64,000 bases of DNA. It comes from Linnemannia elongata (taxonomy: Eukaryota > Mortierellomycota > Mortierellomycetes > Mortierellales > Mortierellaceae). The position numbers and the translations under genes are program-made. Positions 12,136 to 21,777 of the stretch are shown here, piece after piece (position 1 is the first letter of the stretch; the number at the start of each line of letters is the position of its first letter). The DNA is taken from contig JAXBDG010000011.1 in assembly GCA_036320915.1 (NCBI GenBank), positions 1,200,501-1,264,500 on the forward strand. Direction: 5' to 3'. The notes under the pieces were generated by a model. That model was not told the DNA's origin. It worked only from the letters and a program-made list of their open reading frames with translations, and did not search any database.

Positions 12136-14813
12136 ATGGCGGTGCCGAGTCCACCTACACCTATTCCTCGAGGGCGGTTTCGCAGGATCCACAGGGCTGT
12201 CAAATCCGGCCTGGCATCTACACTCCGCCCACTCCAACAACATCACTTCACTCACTTTGACCTCCAGTACCTGTTCCTCTTTGTCCTCTTCTCCTTCTGC
12301 TTCTGGATCATGGACAAACCCCTCTGGTTCAAACTACCCATCGCCCTTATCGTCATTGTCCTCTTGATCCCCCGCAGGACACGCTTGTTCATGTTACCGT
12401 TCTTTGCCCCGGCCTCCTGGCTGATCCTCTTCTATTGCTGCCGTTTCATCCCCTCCAACTGGAGGCCACACATCTTCACTTCCGTCCTCCCTGCACTCGA
12501 GAACATCCTCTACGGCGGAAGCATCTCGGAAATGCTCGCCCAGTCAACGACTCCCTTCAAGGATATCCTTGCCTGGATTCCCTACGGTGTTCTTCACTAT
12601 GTGCTGCCCATTGTCACTGCCGTCCTGATTGTCTGCTTTGGTCCTCCAGGCACCCTCCCTGTCTATGCAAGGACCTTTGGTTACATGAATGTGGCTGGTG
12701 TTCTCACCCAGATCTTCTTCCCCTGCGCCCCTCCATGTAAGTCCTTTGTCTCTCTCTCTCTCTCTCTCTCTCCTTTGCCATCTAAAGCCTTTCTTTTCGG
12801 ACTAACGAAGAAAGGAACAAAGAAAGTGAGAAACTCAAGAAGGAAGGATAGAAAGAAGAAAAGAAAACGAGAAAAGAACACCGGGCTTTAACAACAAAAA
12901 GCGATGGAAATAGATTTTTGTTTGCATAGCCGCCTGGGACATGGTCGGTCGTCTGTTAGAGGTTTTTCCTTCGGTCCTTCTTCGGCGCATTTGTCTGTTG
13001 TTTGGTCGTCTGTTGTTTGCCCTTTCTTTTCTCTCTTCTTTCTTTTTATCATTACTTGCCCCATCTTTTTCGACTCACTTGGCCTTGGCAGTGGCAAACT
13101 AGTCCCTATCCTTCATCGCCCAATTGTTCTCTTTCCCTTTGACGCCAGCATCTCATCTTTGTTTTATGGAATACATGTCCTTGTCGAGCTCCTCGTATTT
13201 CCTTGTTGTTAACTGAGGATCTTAAAGGGAGGACCAAGAGGGGAAAGAGTCAAGAGTGTAATCAAAGCCTTGTGAGGTTCATTAGTGAATGGAGAAAATG
13301 AATGAATGGATGGGCTCAACAGCAGGCAAGCAACAACAGCAAAAGCAGTTGCATTTTCGATATGATTGTCCAACATATTTATCTCGTTCATTCTGCTCAT
13401 TCTGGGTGAATTAAAGAAAGAGTAAGCGAGTGGATGAGTGGAAAATGGCCATGCGTCCACAATCGCGGATTATAGTTGTTTCCCGTCTTCAGTGCTCTCG
13501 GCCCTTCCCTCTTCTCTTTCCCTCTCATCCAGGGGTCCACCAGCGCATTAATCTCCTTTTGGAAAGCACGCTTGTCCATTGCTCATATTTTGTACAATCA
13601 ACTTTCTTTGTATCCCTTGTCCTTTCTTCCCTCTCAACTCAACCCACAAGTTCAACTGAGCCAAAAACTGACCCTATTTGTTGCTAAACAACATTCCTTC
13701 ATTCCCTCTTCCTTTGGTCTATCCATCGTATTATATTTGTTAGGGTACGAGACAAGGTATGGAGGCCTTGAACCGGCAACCTATTCGATGCCGGGCGATC
13801 CTGGTGGATTGGCGCGTGTGGACGATATACTCGGCGTCGAAATGTACAAGACCACCTTCACCGCCTCACCCCTCGTCTTTGGCGCATTCCCTTCGCTGCA
13901 CTCCGCCGACGCTTGGCAACTGGCCTTCTTCCTGGTCTACATCTTTGGCCCTCGTGCCATCCCATTTGCCGTCCTTTACGTCTTTTGGATCTGGTGGGCG
14001 ACCATGTATCTCGGGCACCACTATGTCGTTGACCTGGTCGGAGGAGGAGCATATGCCGTAGTTGCCTTTTGGCTTGGATCTTATTTCTTGCCCACGTTGA
14101 TGCCCTCGACGACGTTTGATCTGGAAAGACAGGAGAAGGGGAAGGGAAGCATGTACGATGCTGATGCCGTCCATCCTCAGGAGAAGCAGACATTTTTGCA
14201 GGATCACTCCGATATGGACGAGATGGACCAAGGAGAGGAGGACGAGGAGGAGAACGAGGGTTATAATGTCCAGGAGAATAATGTCAGCGATGTCGGCAGG
14301 AGCAGCAGGAGAAGCAGCATGCTTGGCAGGAATAAGGACGTGACTGCATGGCAACTTGACCGACTCTCGGAAGAAAGGGATGTCTTTGAGTCCTCATCAT
14401 CTTCGTTGTCGTCGTCTTCTGAGCATCTTGGAACTGACTCCTCTGCACATGGATACAGCATGCAGGTGAATACGATTGAGATGAGCAGCGTGGTTGTGAC
14501 TATGCCAACCTTGTCTGAGCTGGATATCTCCGAGGCACATCGAGTCCATTCGGAGCCATCATCACCCACCGGAAGTGATCACTCTTCGACATCGTCTTCT
14601 GCAACAGTATCATCTTGGTCGCAAAGGGAAAAGCGTTCATCCACAATGGTACTTCAAAAGACAAGCAATCGGCAGTCCTGGGGCGGATGGCAGGGATACG
14701 AATCGTGGGTCGAGGTCTTGACGACAATCAACTCTCCACGGACTTCGCCCAAGGGATCTCCCAAAAGCACGCCAGCTCAGTCTCCCCGCACTTCGACCGG
14801 CCATCGTTCTTGA
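12136..14813 (+). CDS. AUR1: inositol phosphorylceramide synthase (two exons, 556 aa)
   Basis: Transfers phosphoinositol from phosphatidylinositol to ceramide in the Golgi. It is a fungal-specific step and the target of aureobasidin A. Exons are 12136-12736 and 13744-14813. The 1007-nt intron (CCAT|GTAAGT ... GTTAG|GG) splits the Trp codon of CAPPWYE, and joining restores this family signature followed by MPGDPGGLARVD. The PAP2-type catalytic residues are visible: His253 in FPSLHS, then His293 and Asp297 in GHHYVVD, spaced as in yeast Aur1 (His255, His294, Asp298). About six to eight hydrophobic helices span residues 35-310. The C-terminal 240 residues are acidic and Ser-rich and make the protein longer than the 401-residue yeast enzyme. 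A short ORF continuing past the donor is intron read-through. The gene converges on the KXD1-like gene. Confidence 0.93.
12737..13743 (+). other. 1007-nt intron of AUR1
   Basis: Far longer than the other coding introns of this window except those noted in RPL24 and the zinc-cluster gene. It carries a CT dinucleotide run just after the donor. No convincing ORF or structured RNA was found inside on either strand. Confidence 0.85.
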
Positions 14814-15024
14814 GCCGCGTTTTAATTGAACCTCGGTTTTCTCTCCACTCTTTTACTCTACATTACCCTACTCTATTATTCTATTGTACTATAGTCGCCA
14901 CGTAATTTATCCCATCCTACACTTATCTAAAACAAAAGAACAACAAAAAACAAGTTTTTTGCTCCATCAACTACTACCTCAGCACTGTATAGTATTCTTT
15001 TCAATGATGTTATTGTTGTTTTTT

Positions 15025-15699
15025 TTATTGATTTTCAGGCGGGTCGTGTGAGTTAGGCAAGGAGGTGTTTGCCTGTTCGTCTGCTGTCTTGCTTTGTGCG
15101 CCTCCTTCGTCGCTACTATTCTCATCCTCTTCGTCCTCACCCTCGTCATCCAAGTTGGGCAGGTTCAACTTTGCCTTGATAGTTCTGTTATCATATTTGA
15201 ATAGGAAGTCCATTGTCAGCAACGAAAATCTGTAGAACTCTGGTCCTCAAGAAAAGGTCAAAATCGAACGAACAAGAGGAGAGGAGAATAGGGGGGGGTG
15301 TACCGTATTTTGCGAAAGACGTGATCGAGGTCAGATTGGAGTTCCTTAATGAGTTTTGTATGGGCCTCGAACTTTGGGTGGAGGTCTGCCCACTTGATGG
15401 CCGAGAACTCGTTCAGGGCCGAGAGGGACGAGCTTGCCTTTTGCAGGGACGCGCTCCTAATCATAGCATATCATTTCGCATGTCCCGAGAGTAGAGTGAG
15501 TGTTAAGAAAAAGGCGCTCTGTGTTTGTCAGTCAGTTTTTGCCAATCGTTCCTTCGTTTCAAGAGAACAGAGAAGGTGAAAGAAATGCGATGGTATTGTG
15601 GTGGTGTTACATGTGTGCTTGGCGGCGCTGAATCTCTGCGATTTCTGGCTCGGGGAGGGTGTCGAGGAGTTGTGCTGCGAAGACATGGGATGCGTCCAT
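15025..15699 (-). CDS. KXD1: KxDL-motif protein, BORC/BLOC-type subunit (three exons, 133 aa)
   Basis: Exons on the minus strand are 15699-15611, 15456-15304 and 15184-15025, joined in phase by GT..AG introns of 154 and 119 nt. The product begins MDASHVFAAQLLDTLPEPE and continues EIAEIQRRQAHMSASLQKAS. It contains KELQSDLDHVFRKIRTIKAK, which fits the KXD1 pattern (a DTLPEPEIAEIQRRQ-type helix, then a K-x-D-L core followed by IFRRIRTLKxKL). KXD1 belongs to the BORC complex that positions lysosomes; in yeast the related Kxd1 is in the BLOC-1 endosomal complex. The C-terminus is acidic. Length is close to the usual 120-200 aa. An extra upstream exon cannot be excluded because the frame stays open a little before the ATG. 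The 3' end faces AUR1, with about 210 bp between. Confidence 0.8.
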
Positions 15700-16183
15700 G
15701 CTTGGTGTAAAGTGTGGTATCGTGGCTAGGAGAGGGAATGAGAGTGAATTAAAAGGCTTGTGTGGAATGTGATGAATAAAGGTGGATGGGGTGAGGTCGA
15801 TGTGAGGGTGATGTTAAGAGCGGAAGAGAAGAGAGTGGGTATAGAAGCAGGTAGAGGTGATCATCAGCAGTGGTTCAATGGAAGTATTGTATGAGTGAAG
15901 AAGCAAAGAGAAGGAAGGTGGTCACTTGCGGTAGAAAGTGGAAATGAAAAAAAAGGCGGAAATGTGAGCAACAGTTGCATGCACAGGCAACATAGGCATT
16001 AGGAACAAGACGCGTCGTTCCTTTGTTCTTGATCTCAAAGCATAATTCACTTTTTTTTATCGTTTTTTCTCAACCGCCACCGCTCATTTCTACCCATTCT
16101 CCTCTCAAATATATCGACACTCACTCTCTTCTCATTCTCGTTCTTTCTCTCTTTTTACAGAAAAAAAAATAGCAAAAAAAAAG
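15700..16183. promoter_or_regulatory. divergent intergenic region between KXD1-like and PARP-Deltex genes
   Basis: About 484 bp separate two divergently transcribed genes. The last 80 bases before 16184 are CT-rich, then AAAAAAAAT and AAAAAAAAAG precede the start. No specific operator was recognised. Confidence 0.4.
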
Positions 16184-19100
16184 ATGATGGCGCCCAAGAA
16201 GAGTGCAGAGACGGCCGAGTACTCGGACCAGTTCATCCCCCTCTTCGACACCCCGCCAGCCGCACCACCAACCTTCATCGACCTCTCTCGAGACACCCTT
16301 CCCACCCTCTACGACACTCTATGCAACGACTTTTTCAACCACATCCGCTGTCCTACAGATTTCGCCATCCAACGCATCCAGATCATGAGCAACACTGTCA
16401 CCTGGAACCGATATCAGACCGAGAAGCGTCTTCGCCGGCGACGCGAATACGAACAACAGCTGGCTTTCTGTGCCGCCATCAACAATTTGATGAAAAATGG
16501 CAGCCCCACCACCTTTTCCGGTGCCAATGCCCTTGCTAGTACCGGTACCATCCCGACCAGCGACATCTTAAACACCAACCTACCATCGCATTCAACGGCG
16601 GCCAAACTGTTGTACAAGGACGAGCTACTCTTCCACGGAACACGTAAGGCCAACCTTCCCTCGATCCTGAGGAACGGTCTCGACCCACGCCTGAGCCATC
16701 GACGAAACTACGGTGCCGGGTGTTACTTCTCGGACTCGATCGAAAAGTGCATGCAGTACGTTGACAAGCAGACAGAGATTGAGCAGGAGTATTCCGTGCT
16801 TGTCTGTGCGGTCCTGTTGGGTCGAGTTCTGGTCGAGCCTGAGGAACGAAAGGCGAGGGTGTTGAAGCCGGGTAGCTTTTTCTTGCCCAACGGTTATGAT
16901 TCTGCGGCCGAGACTGATTTCTGGAAGGAGTGGATCGTGTAAGGTTTTGTTTTGTTTGCTTGGTGGTTGCATGTTAAGGCTTGTATATAACAGCGTGGTT
17001 GCTAATGACAGTTGTATACTCACTTACTCCATATCCTATTGATAGTTATGACAAGTCGCAGATCCTTCCCCTGGCTGTGATCCACTTCAAGGCTACAAAC
17101 GATCCGGCCAGCTATTATCGACTCTCCAAGGGTGATCTCGGCCCTCTGAGCCTTAACCACACCAACATCCTCATTCCCGTCCTGTCCCTCGTCCCTGCAC
17201 CACCACCTGCAGCACTCTCTGCTCCTGCCGACGGCGATTATGTCAATGCTGACGCTATCGACATCAAGAGCGAACATCCACTGCTGACAGACTGGTACAA
17301 GCCCGACCCAGAGATAGCCCTAGTATTTGAGTCGCTCCTGAACATTTGCCCAAGCACCTGTCGTGTCCGAGTCTTCTTCCCGGGTACACAACGCGCCCAA
17401 CTCTTTCAGAGTTTTCAGTTCCCGGTAACTCCCTCCGACAAGCACTGGATTGTCTCTTGTCCGTCTCATCTCCTCAATGGTCCGATCTGTCTTTCACACG
17501 AGACAATGATGATGCTGAAGAAGACGGCCGCGACCCTAAAAGAAGTTGGAGACCGTCAGAAGGAGAAGCATCGGTCGATTGAAGAGCTCCGCAAAACTCA
17601 GGCCCTGGCGATCAATGCCCCACTTCAGCAGATTCCACATTATGAGCTGCTGTTGGAGCGGTGGGAGTTCGACATTTCTGAGCTGGAGAAAGGGAGAAAG
17701 ATAGTCAGGGAGTCCTATATCGAGGAGTACAACAGGCTCTACCCGCACGGAAACTGGCACTGGGACGATGTGATGATGAATGAATGTAACCAATTGATAC
17801 AAGCCATGGAGGATAAGTACACGGAAGCGATCATTGTCGATTTTGGCACCGCTTGGACGCCAGAGCAGGTCGCTCTGGGACTCACGGCAGCTGGCGAACA
17901 TAAACAACTTGCAGAGCTAGAGGAAACCGACAGGAAGCGAATGGTAGCCGAGGAGTTGGATTTGGAGAGGGAGATAGCTACCCAGAGGACGCTTGCTGCC
18001 AAGCAGGTAATCCAACTTGGATACATGTTTAATGAGGATTTGGAGAATGCTCTTTGGACGCATAGAAGATCTCTTGCCGAAACCCTGCAGCATCTTCAGT
18101 GCTCCAACCTCTCTCAATCACAACAACTACAACGCTCTCCGCAGGAGCAGCAACAGGTTCTGAAGTGGGTCGATCATGAACTCGTCCTTCGGGAGCTTTG
18201 CTACCGATATCAGATTGTGAACGAGGTCACTGTGACAAACTACGCTTACGCCTTGAAAACCTCAACCGATGACTTCAAGCCTCTCCTGACGGCAGCCAAG
18301 AGCACCATCGACTCTGTTGTTCTGCTCAGCCATATAAAAGACCCATTCATGGACATCTTTCGGCCACAGGCTATGTCGTCGTCTTCTTCATCAACTGGGC
18401 GACAATGTCTGTACTTCCAGTGGTGGGATATTGTCCCCATGGCCGTCTTTCAGACACAGATGCCTGCTCCTCGGTTCTGGCCGGTGAATCCTTCTACTCG
18501 AATTCCGGCGCGCTCGTTCTACCGCTTGACAGACTATATTGAGTGGATTTTCAACAAGGCACATCCAACAACAGCGACAACCAGGACGACCACTGTGTGG
18601 GATACGATCGATCCATGGATCCAGTCAGCCATCCGAGGACTCTCCAGTCGGTTCGGAACTGTCGTTTTCAACCGTGATCAGAGAAGAGCCGAAATTGAGA
18701 AACTGGGAGGCAACATGCTCGACAGTCTCCTCCTCAAACTACCCCCAGGCACTTCTCTCCTCGCAGCCAACCCGACCCACCAGTGGAGGTTTGCAAATGA
18801 AGCTTGTCCGATCTGCACAGATCCGCTTCTCACCGTTGGAAGAAACCAACGTCGCTCAATGAGGTTACCCCAGGATGCGGATAGGAGGGTTGTCCAGCTG
18901 CACAAGTGCTGTCATTGCTTTCATGAGGGGTGTATCAAGACCTGGTTCATGGGTAAAGATACTCTCCTCAAGTGCCCTTCTTGCAACACTCCGTGTATTA
19001 GTGTTGCTCTTCCTGCTGCTGTTGACAGTCGTCGATCTACAGGAGTCAACCCGTCATCGTCGCCATCGCCTTCGGGTACTAATATCAGAGGAGCGATGAA

Positions 19101-19735
19101 GCTAGGCCCAATGCCGAACGCGACAATGTCCTACACGTTCGACCCCCGCCTATGCTGCTACTTTATCCTCTTTTACATCCCCGAGCATACCATCACCACC
19201 CCCAACGAACATGATCCACGGATCACTGCGACCATCACCATCAAGGAAGAATGGCGCCACGCAATTGTCCCCTTTTCTGCAAGATTGGGCCCTCTCCTCA
19301 TGATCCGCCTGATCTGTGCGTTTTATTATGGCCAGTTCTTTCGAGTGGGCCATTCGGCAACAAGGGGGGTTGAAAATGTGGTGGTGTGGAATGGGATCCA
19401 TATGCGGACGACCTTGAATGGTGCTTATGGGTTTCCTGCGCCCACGTATGAGCGTAGTTGTTGGACCGAGGTGGATTTGAAGGGTGTTGCTGTGGGGTTG
19501 GAGGACCTTTTGTTGTTGGATGCTGCAGGGGAGAGGTCCTTGCAGCCTCATCTAGATGAAAAAGAGGAGGAGGATATTCGAATGGCTGAACGACGCCGTG
19601 GAGCTGTCCTTGGTAAGGTCTTTTCTTGTGCTCCTCCCCACCTGTTCTCCTAGACTGTGAAATGCAGGTGCCATCAGTTCAGGAACAGAACAACAGTGCG
19701 AGGTGATTGAAAATGAAATAAAGAAAAATGATTAA
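16184..19735 (+). CDS. PARP - RING-H2 - Deltex C-terminal domain fusion (about 1129 aa)
   Basis: Three exons: 16184-16938, 17046-19612, and a short last exon 19668-19735, whose acceptor is less certain (19653 is an alternative). Residues about 140-270 form a PARP/ART catalytic domain: LLFHGTRKANLPSILRNGLD (His151), GAGCYFSDS (Tyr181) and KEWIVYDKSQILPL (Glu249), so the H-Y-E triad is complete. The first intron cuts WIV|YDKSQ, and joining restores the domain end. A Lys/Glu-rich, probably coiled-coil region occupies about 410-605. A RING-H2 finger at about 839-898 reads CPIC, then HKCCHCFHEGCI, then KCPSC. Residues about 949-1085 match a Deltex C-terminal domain: FFRVGHSATRGVENVVVWNG, then IHMRTTLNGAYGFPAPTY. 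PARPs write ADP-ribose from NAD+; Deltex RING-DTC modules bind ADP-ribose and ubiquitylate it or nearby protein. One chain would do both. The domain calls are strong; joint activity is inference. Confidence 0.85.
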
Positions 19736-19826
19736 GGGTAATCAGCCACCAAAATGCGATCCATTGATTAGGCGGGCAGGGCAGACTTGGCTGGATCCTT
19801 CTTTCAAATTTATTCTCAGTCACCAT

Positions 19827-21544
19827 GAAGTATGCTTCAGCGGCGTAGTGCAGTGGGAGGGGGGATGATATACATCCATCGCTATAGACTTAACCATCGA
19901 TCGATCCATCCAACCATCACTTTACACCAACCATCGTTTTCTTCATCGCAATCGTATCGGGAAACTGGAGTATTCGTTTCGGGAACCATCGACATATAAT
20001 TATCGACTTTGGAGGAGGAGGAGACATCACGATCCCATGGGTTGGGTGGGAGACCCACTGTTCTGATAACGGAATAAAGGCCAAACTCTGAGCTTTACCG
20101 ACTGGAGTCAACAGCCGTTGCTGCAATCACCCAGAACACGACAAAGCAGTATCAGCCCATCACAACCATCAACGCACTACCTATACGACTAAGCAGCCTC
20201 TCTTCCAGGGGTCACTCAAAAAAAGATGGAACCTTCAAGCGGGACCTTGAGCCTGAAAGGCATGGGGGAACCTTTGATGGGTCACCTTTTTCTGTAGTGT
20301 ACTGGAACGCTGTTTGCAAAGGACAAAAGAGCAACGCACCTTACAGCGGCCTTTGACAAACACTCCCAACAACGCAAGGAACAACGAAAGCCTAGCTTGT
20401 TTTTTGCGAAGAGAGGTGTGAGGGGAACCTCTGATTCAGTACCCTTTGGAGGTGCCAGCTCATGACTACAGGGAACAACTAGGAGGAAACCCTTTCATCA
20501 CGTCGACATCAACTATACCACGGCAGGACCACCTTCCCCTTTTATACCTCTCCCAACAAACCCTCCTCTTTTTCCCAGTCTACTTGTTTTATGAACCATC
20601 CTTTCTGACCATCACTTTTCTCGTTCTTCTGCACCTCTTTGTTCATCAGGATCGAGATTTGCGCCTTCTCTGGAGCCAAGATCTATCCCGGCAAGGGCAA
20701 GATCTACGTCCGTGTCGACAACAGAGTACGTTTATATCCCTAGAGCAACACACAAGAGCAACTGGGCCCTAGTGCAGGACCTTTCAGTACTTAGCAGGAG
20801 ATTCCAATGACTTTCAGCAGTAGCCGCAGTACCTCGACCTCGACGTGACCGTACTTGAACCCCAAGAACCATACTGGCCATTTTTCTTGTCGAAAAGGGC
20901 GGAGACTCACTGACGAACTACGATTACATACGACATCAACGAGCTTATTGGACCTTCTTCAATCCTGGACGCAAATCAATCGTCGTCATATTTCAAGGAC
21001 ATATACAACCTCCAACGGTCAATTAGTCAACAGGAGAAGAGAAAAGAGACATTGGGCAAGAGGCTCAACCTGGAGATATTTCAAAAGGAAAACCATCGTA
21101 ATAACACGGATGTTATTTCTTCATTTCTTCCCCCAACAAATCAAATAGTCCTTCCGTTTCGTCAACGGTAAGGCCGAGTCCCTCTTCTTGCAGCGCAAGA
21201 ACCCCCGCAAGATCTCCTGGACCGTCCTCTTCCGCCGCATGCACAAGAAGGGTATCTCTGAGGAGGTTACCAAGAAGCGCACCCGCCGCACCGTCAAGCA
21301 CCAGCGTGCCGTCGTCGGTGCTTCCTGGGAGGCCATCCGCGCCAAGCGCAACCAGAAGCCCGAGGTCCGTGCCGCTGCCCGCGCCGCTGCCCTCCGTGAC
21401 GGCAAGGAGAAGAAGAAGGCTGCCGATGCCACCAAGAAGTCCGAGAAGGCCAAGAGCGCCACTGCTGCTGCCCGTGGTCAGCCCAAGTTCTCCAAGCAGG
21501 GTGCTAAGGGTGCCAAGGTCGCCATCGCCAACACCTCCCGTTAA
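19827..21544 (+). CDS. RPL24: 60S ribosomal protein eL24 (three exons, 158 aa)
   Basis: Cytosolic large-subunit protein. Exons are 19827-19831 (ATGAA only), 20650-20725 and 21149-21544; introns are 818 and 423 nt. The joined start reads [19 protein letters not shown], then [20 protein letters not shown], the conserved eL24 N-terminal domain. A Lys/Ala-rich C-terminal helix ends in NTSR. Length matches the family (about 155-160). The 5-nt first coding exon was chosen because ATGAA|GTATGC is the only ATG upstream that gives the right phase and the expected MK start, and it has a CACC context. It lies only 91 bp after the stop of the PARP-Deltex gene, so the promoter probably overlaps that gene's 3' end. 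Codon use is strongly biased (AAG, GCC, CGC), as expected for high expression. Confidence 0.85.
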
Positions 21545-21619
21545 ATGTCGTCTTCCCAAACCATCCAAATCTGTTCTCTCCCATTTTCAACAACCATGTT
21601 TGTTCATGTGTAACAGCTG

Positions 21620-21625
21620 AATAAA
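21620..21625 (+). terminator. AATAAA polyadenylation signal of RPL24
   Basis: AATAAA lies 76 bases after the stop codon of the eL24 gene, followed by an A-rich stretch. It is a canonical signal in a plausible place. Confidence 0.6.
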
Positions 21626-21777
21626 GCAACAAAAAGAAAAAAAAAAAAAAAGAAGCAACTGTTTCTCTGTGGTGATGGTATTTGCATGTCAGTTTTACTT
21701 TGGTTGACGATAATGGATATTTGGGCAAAGCAACGCCCAATTAAAAAAATAAAATAAAAAAAGGCGGCCGTCAACAA

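Noticed and set aside
11427..12260. 277-codon ORF before AUR1
   Set aside because: Low-complexity Ser/Leu/His translation of the pyrimidine leader, overlapping the true AUR1 start in another frame.
13476..13743. Upstream extension of the second AUR1 exon as a separate gene start
   Set aside because: The frame is open into the intron, but the TTAG acceptor at 13743 and the restored CAPPWYE motif show that it is intronic.
19832..20649. Possible box C/D snoRNA in the first RPL24 intron
   Set aside because: GATGATA and CTGA strings are present, but there is no proper C box, terminal stem or internal C'/D' pair.
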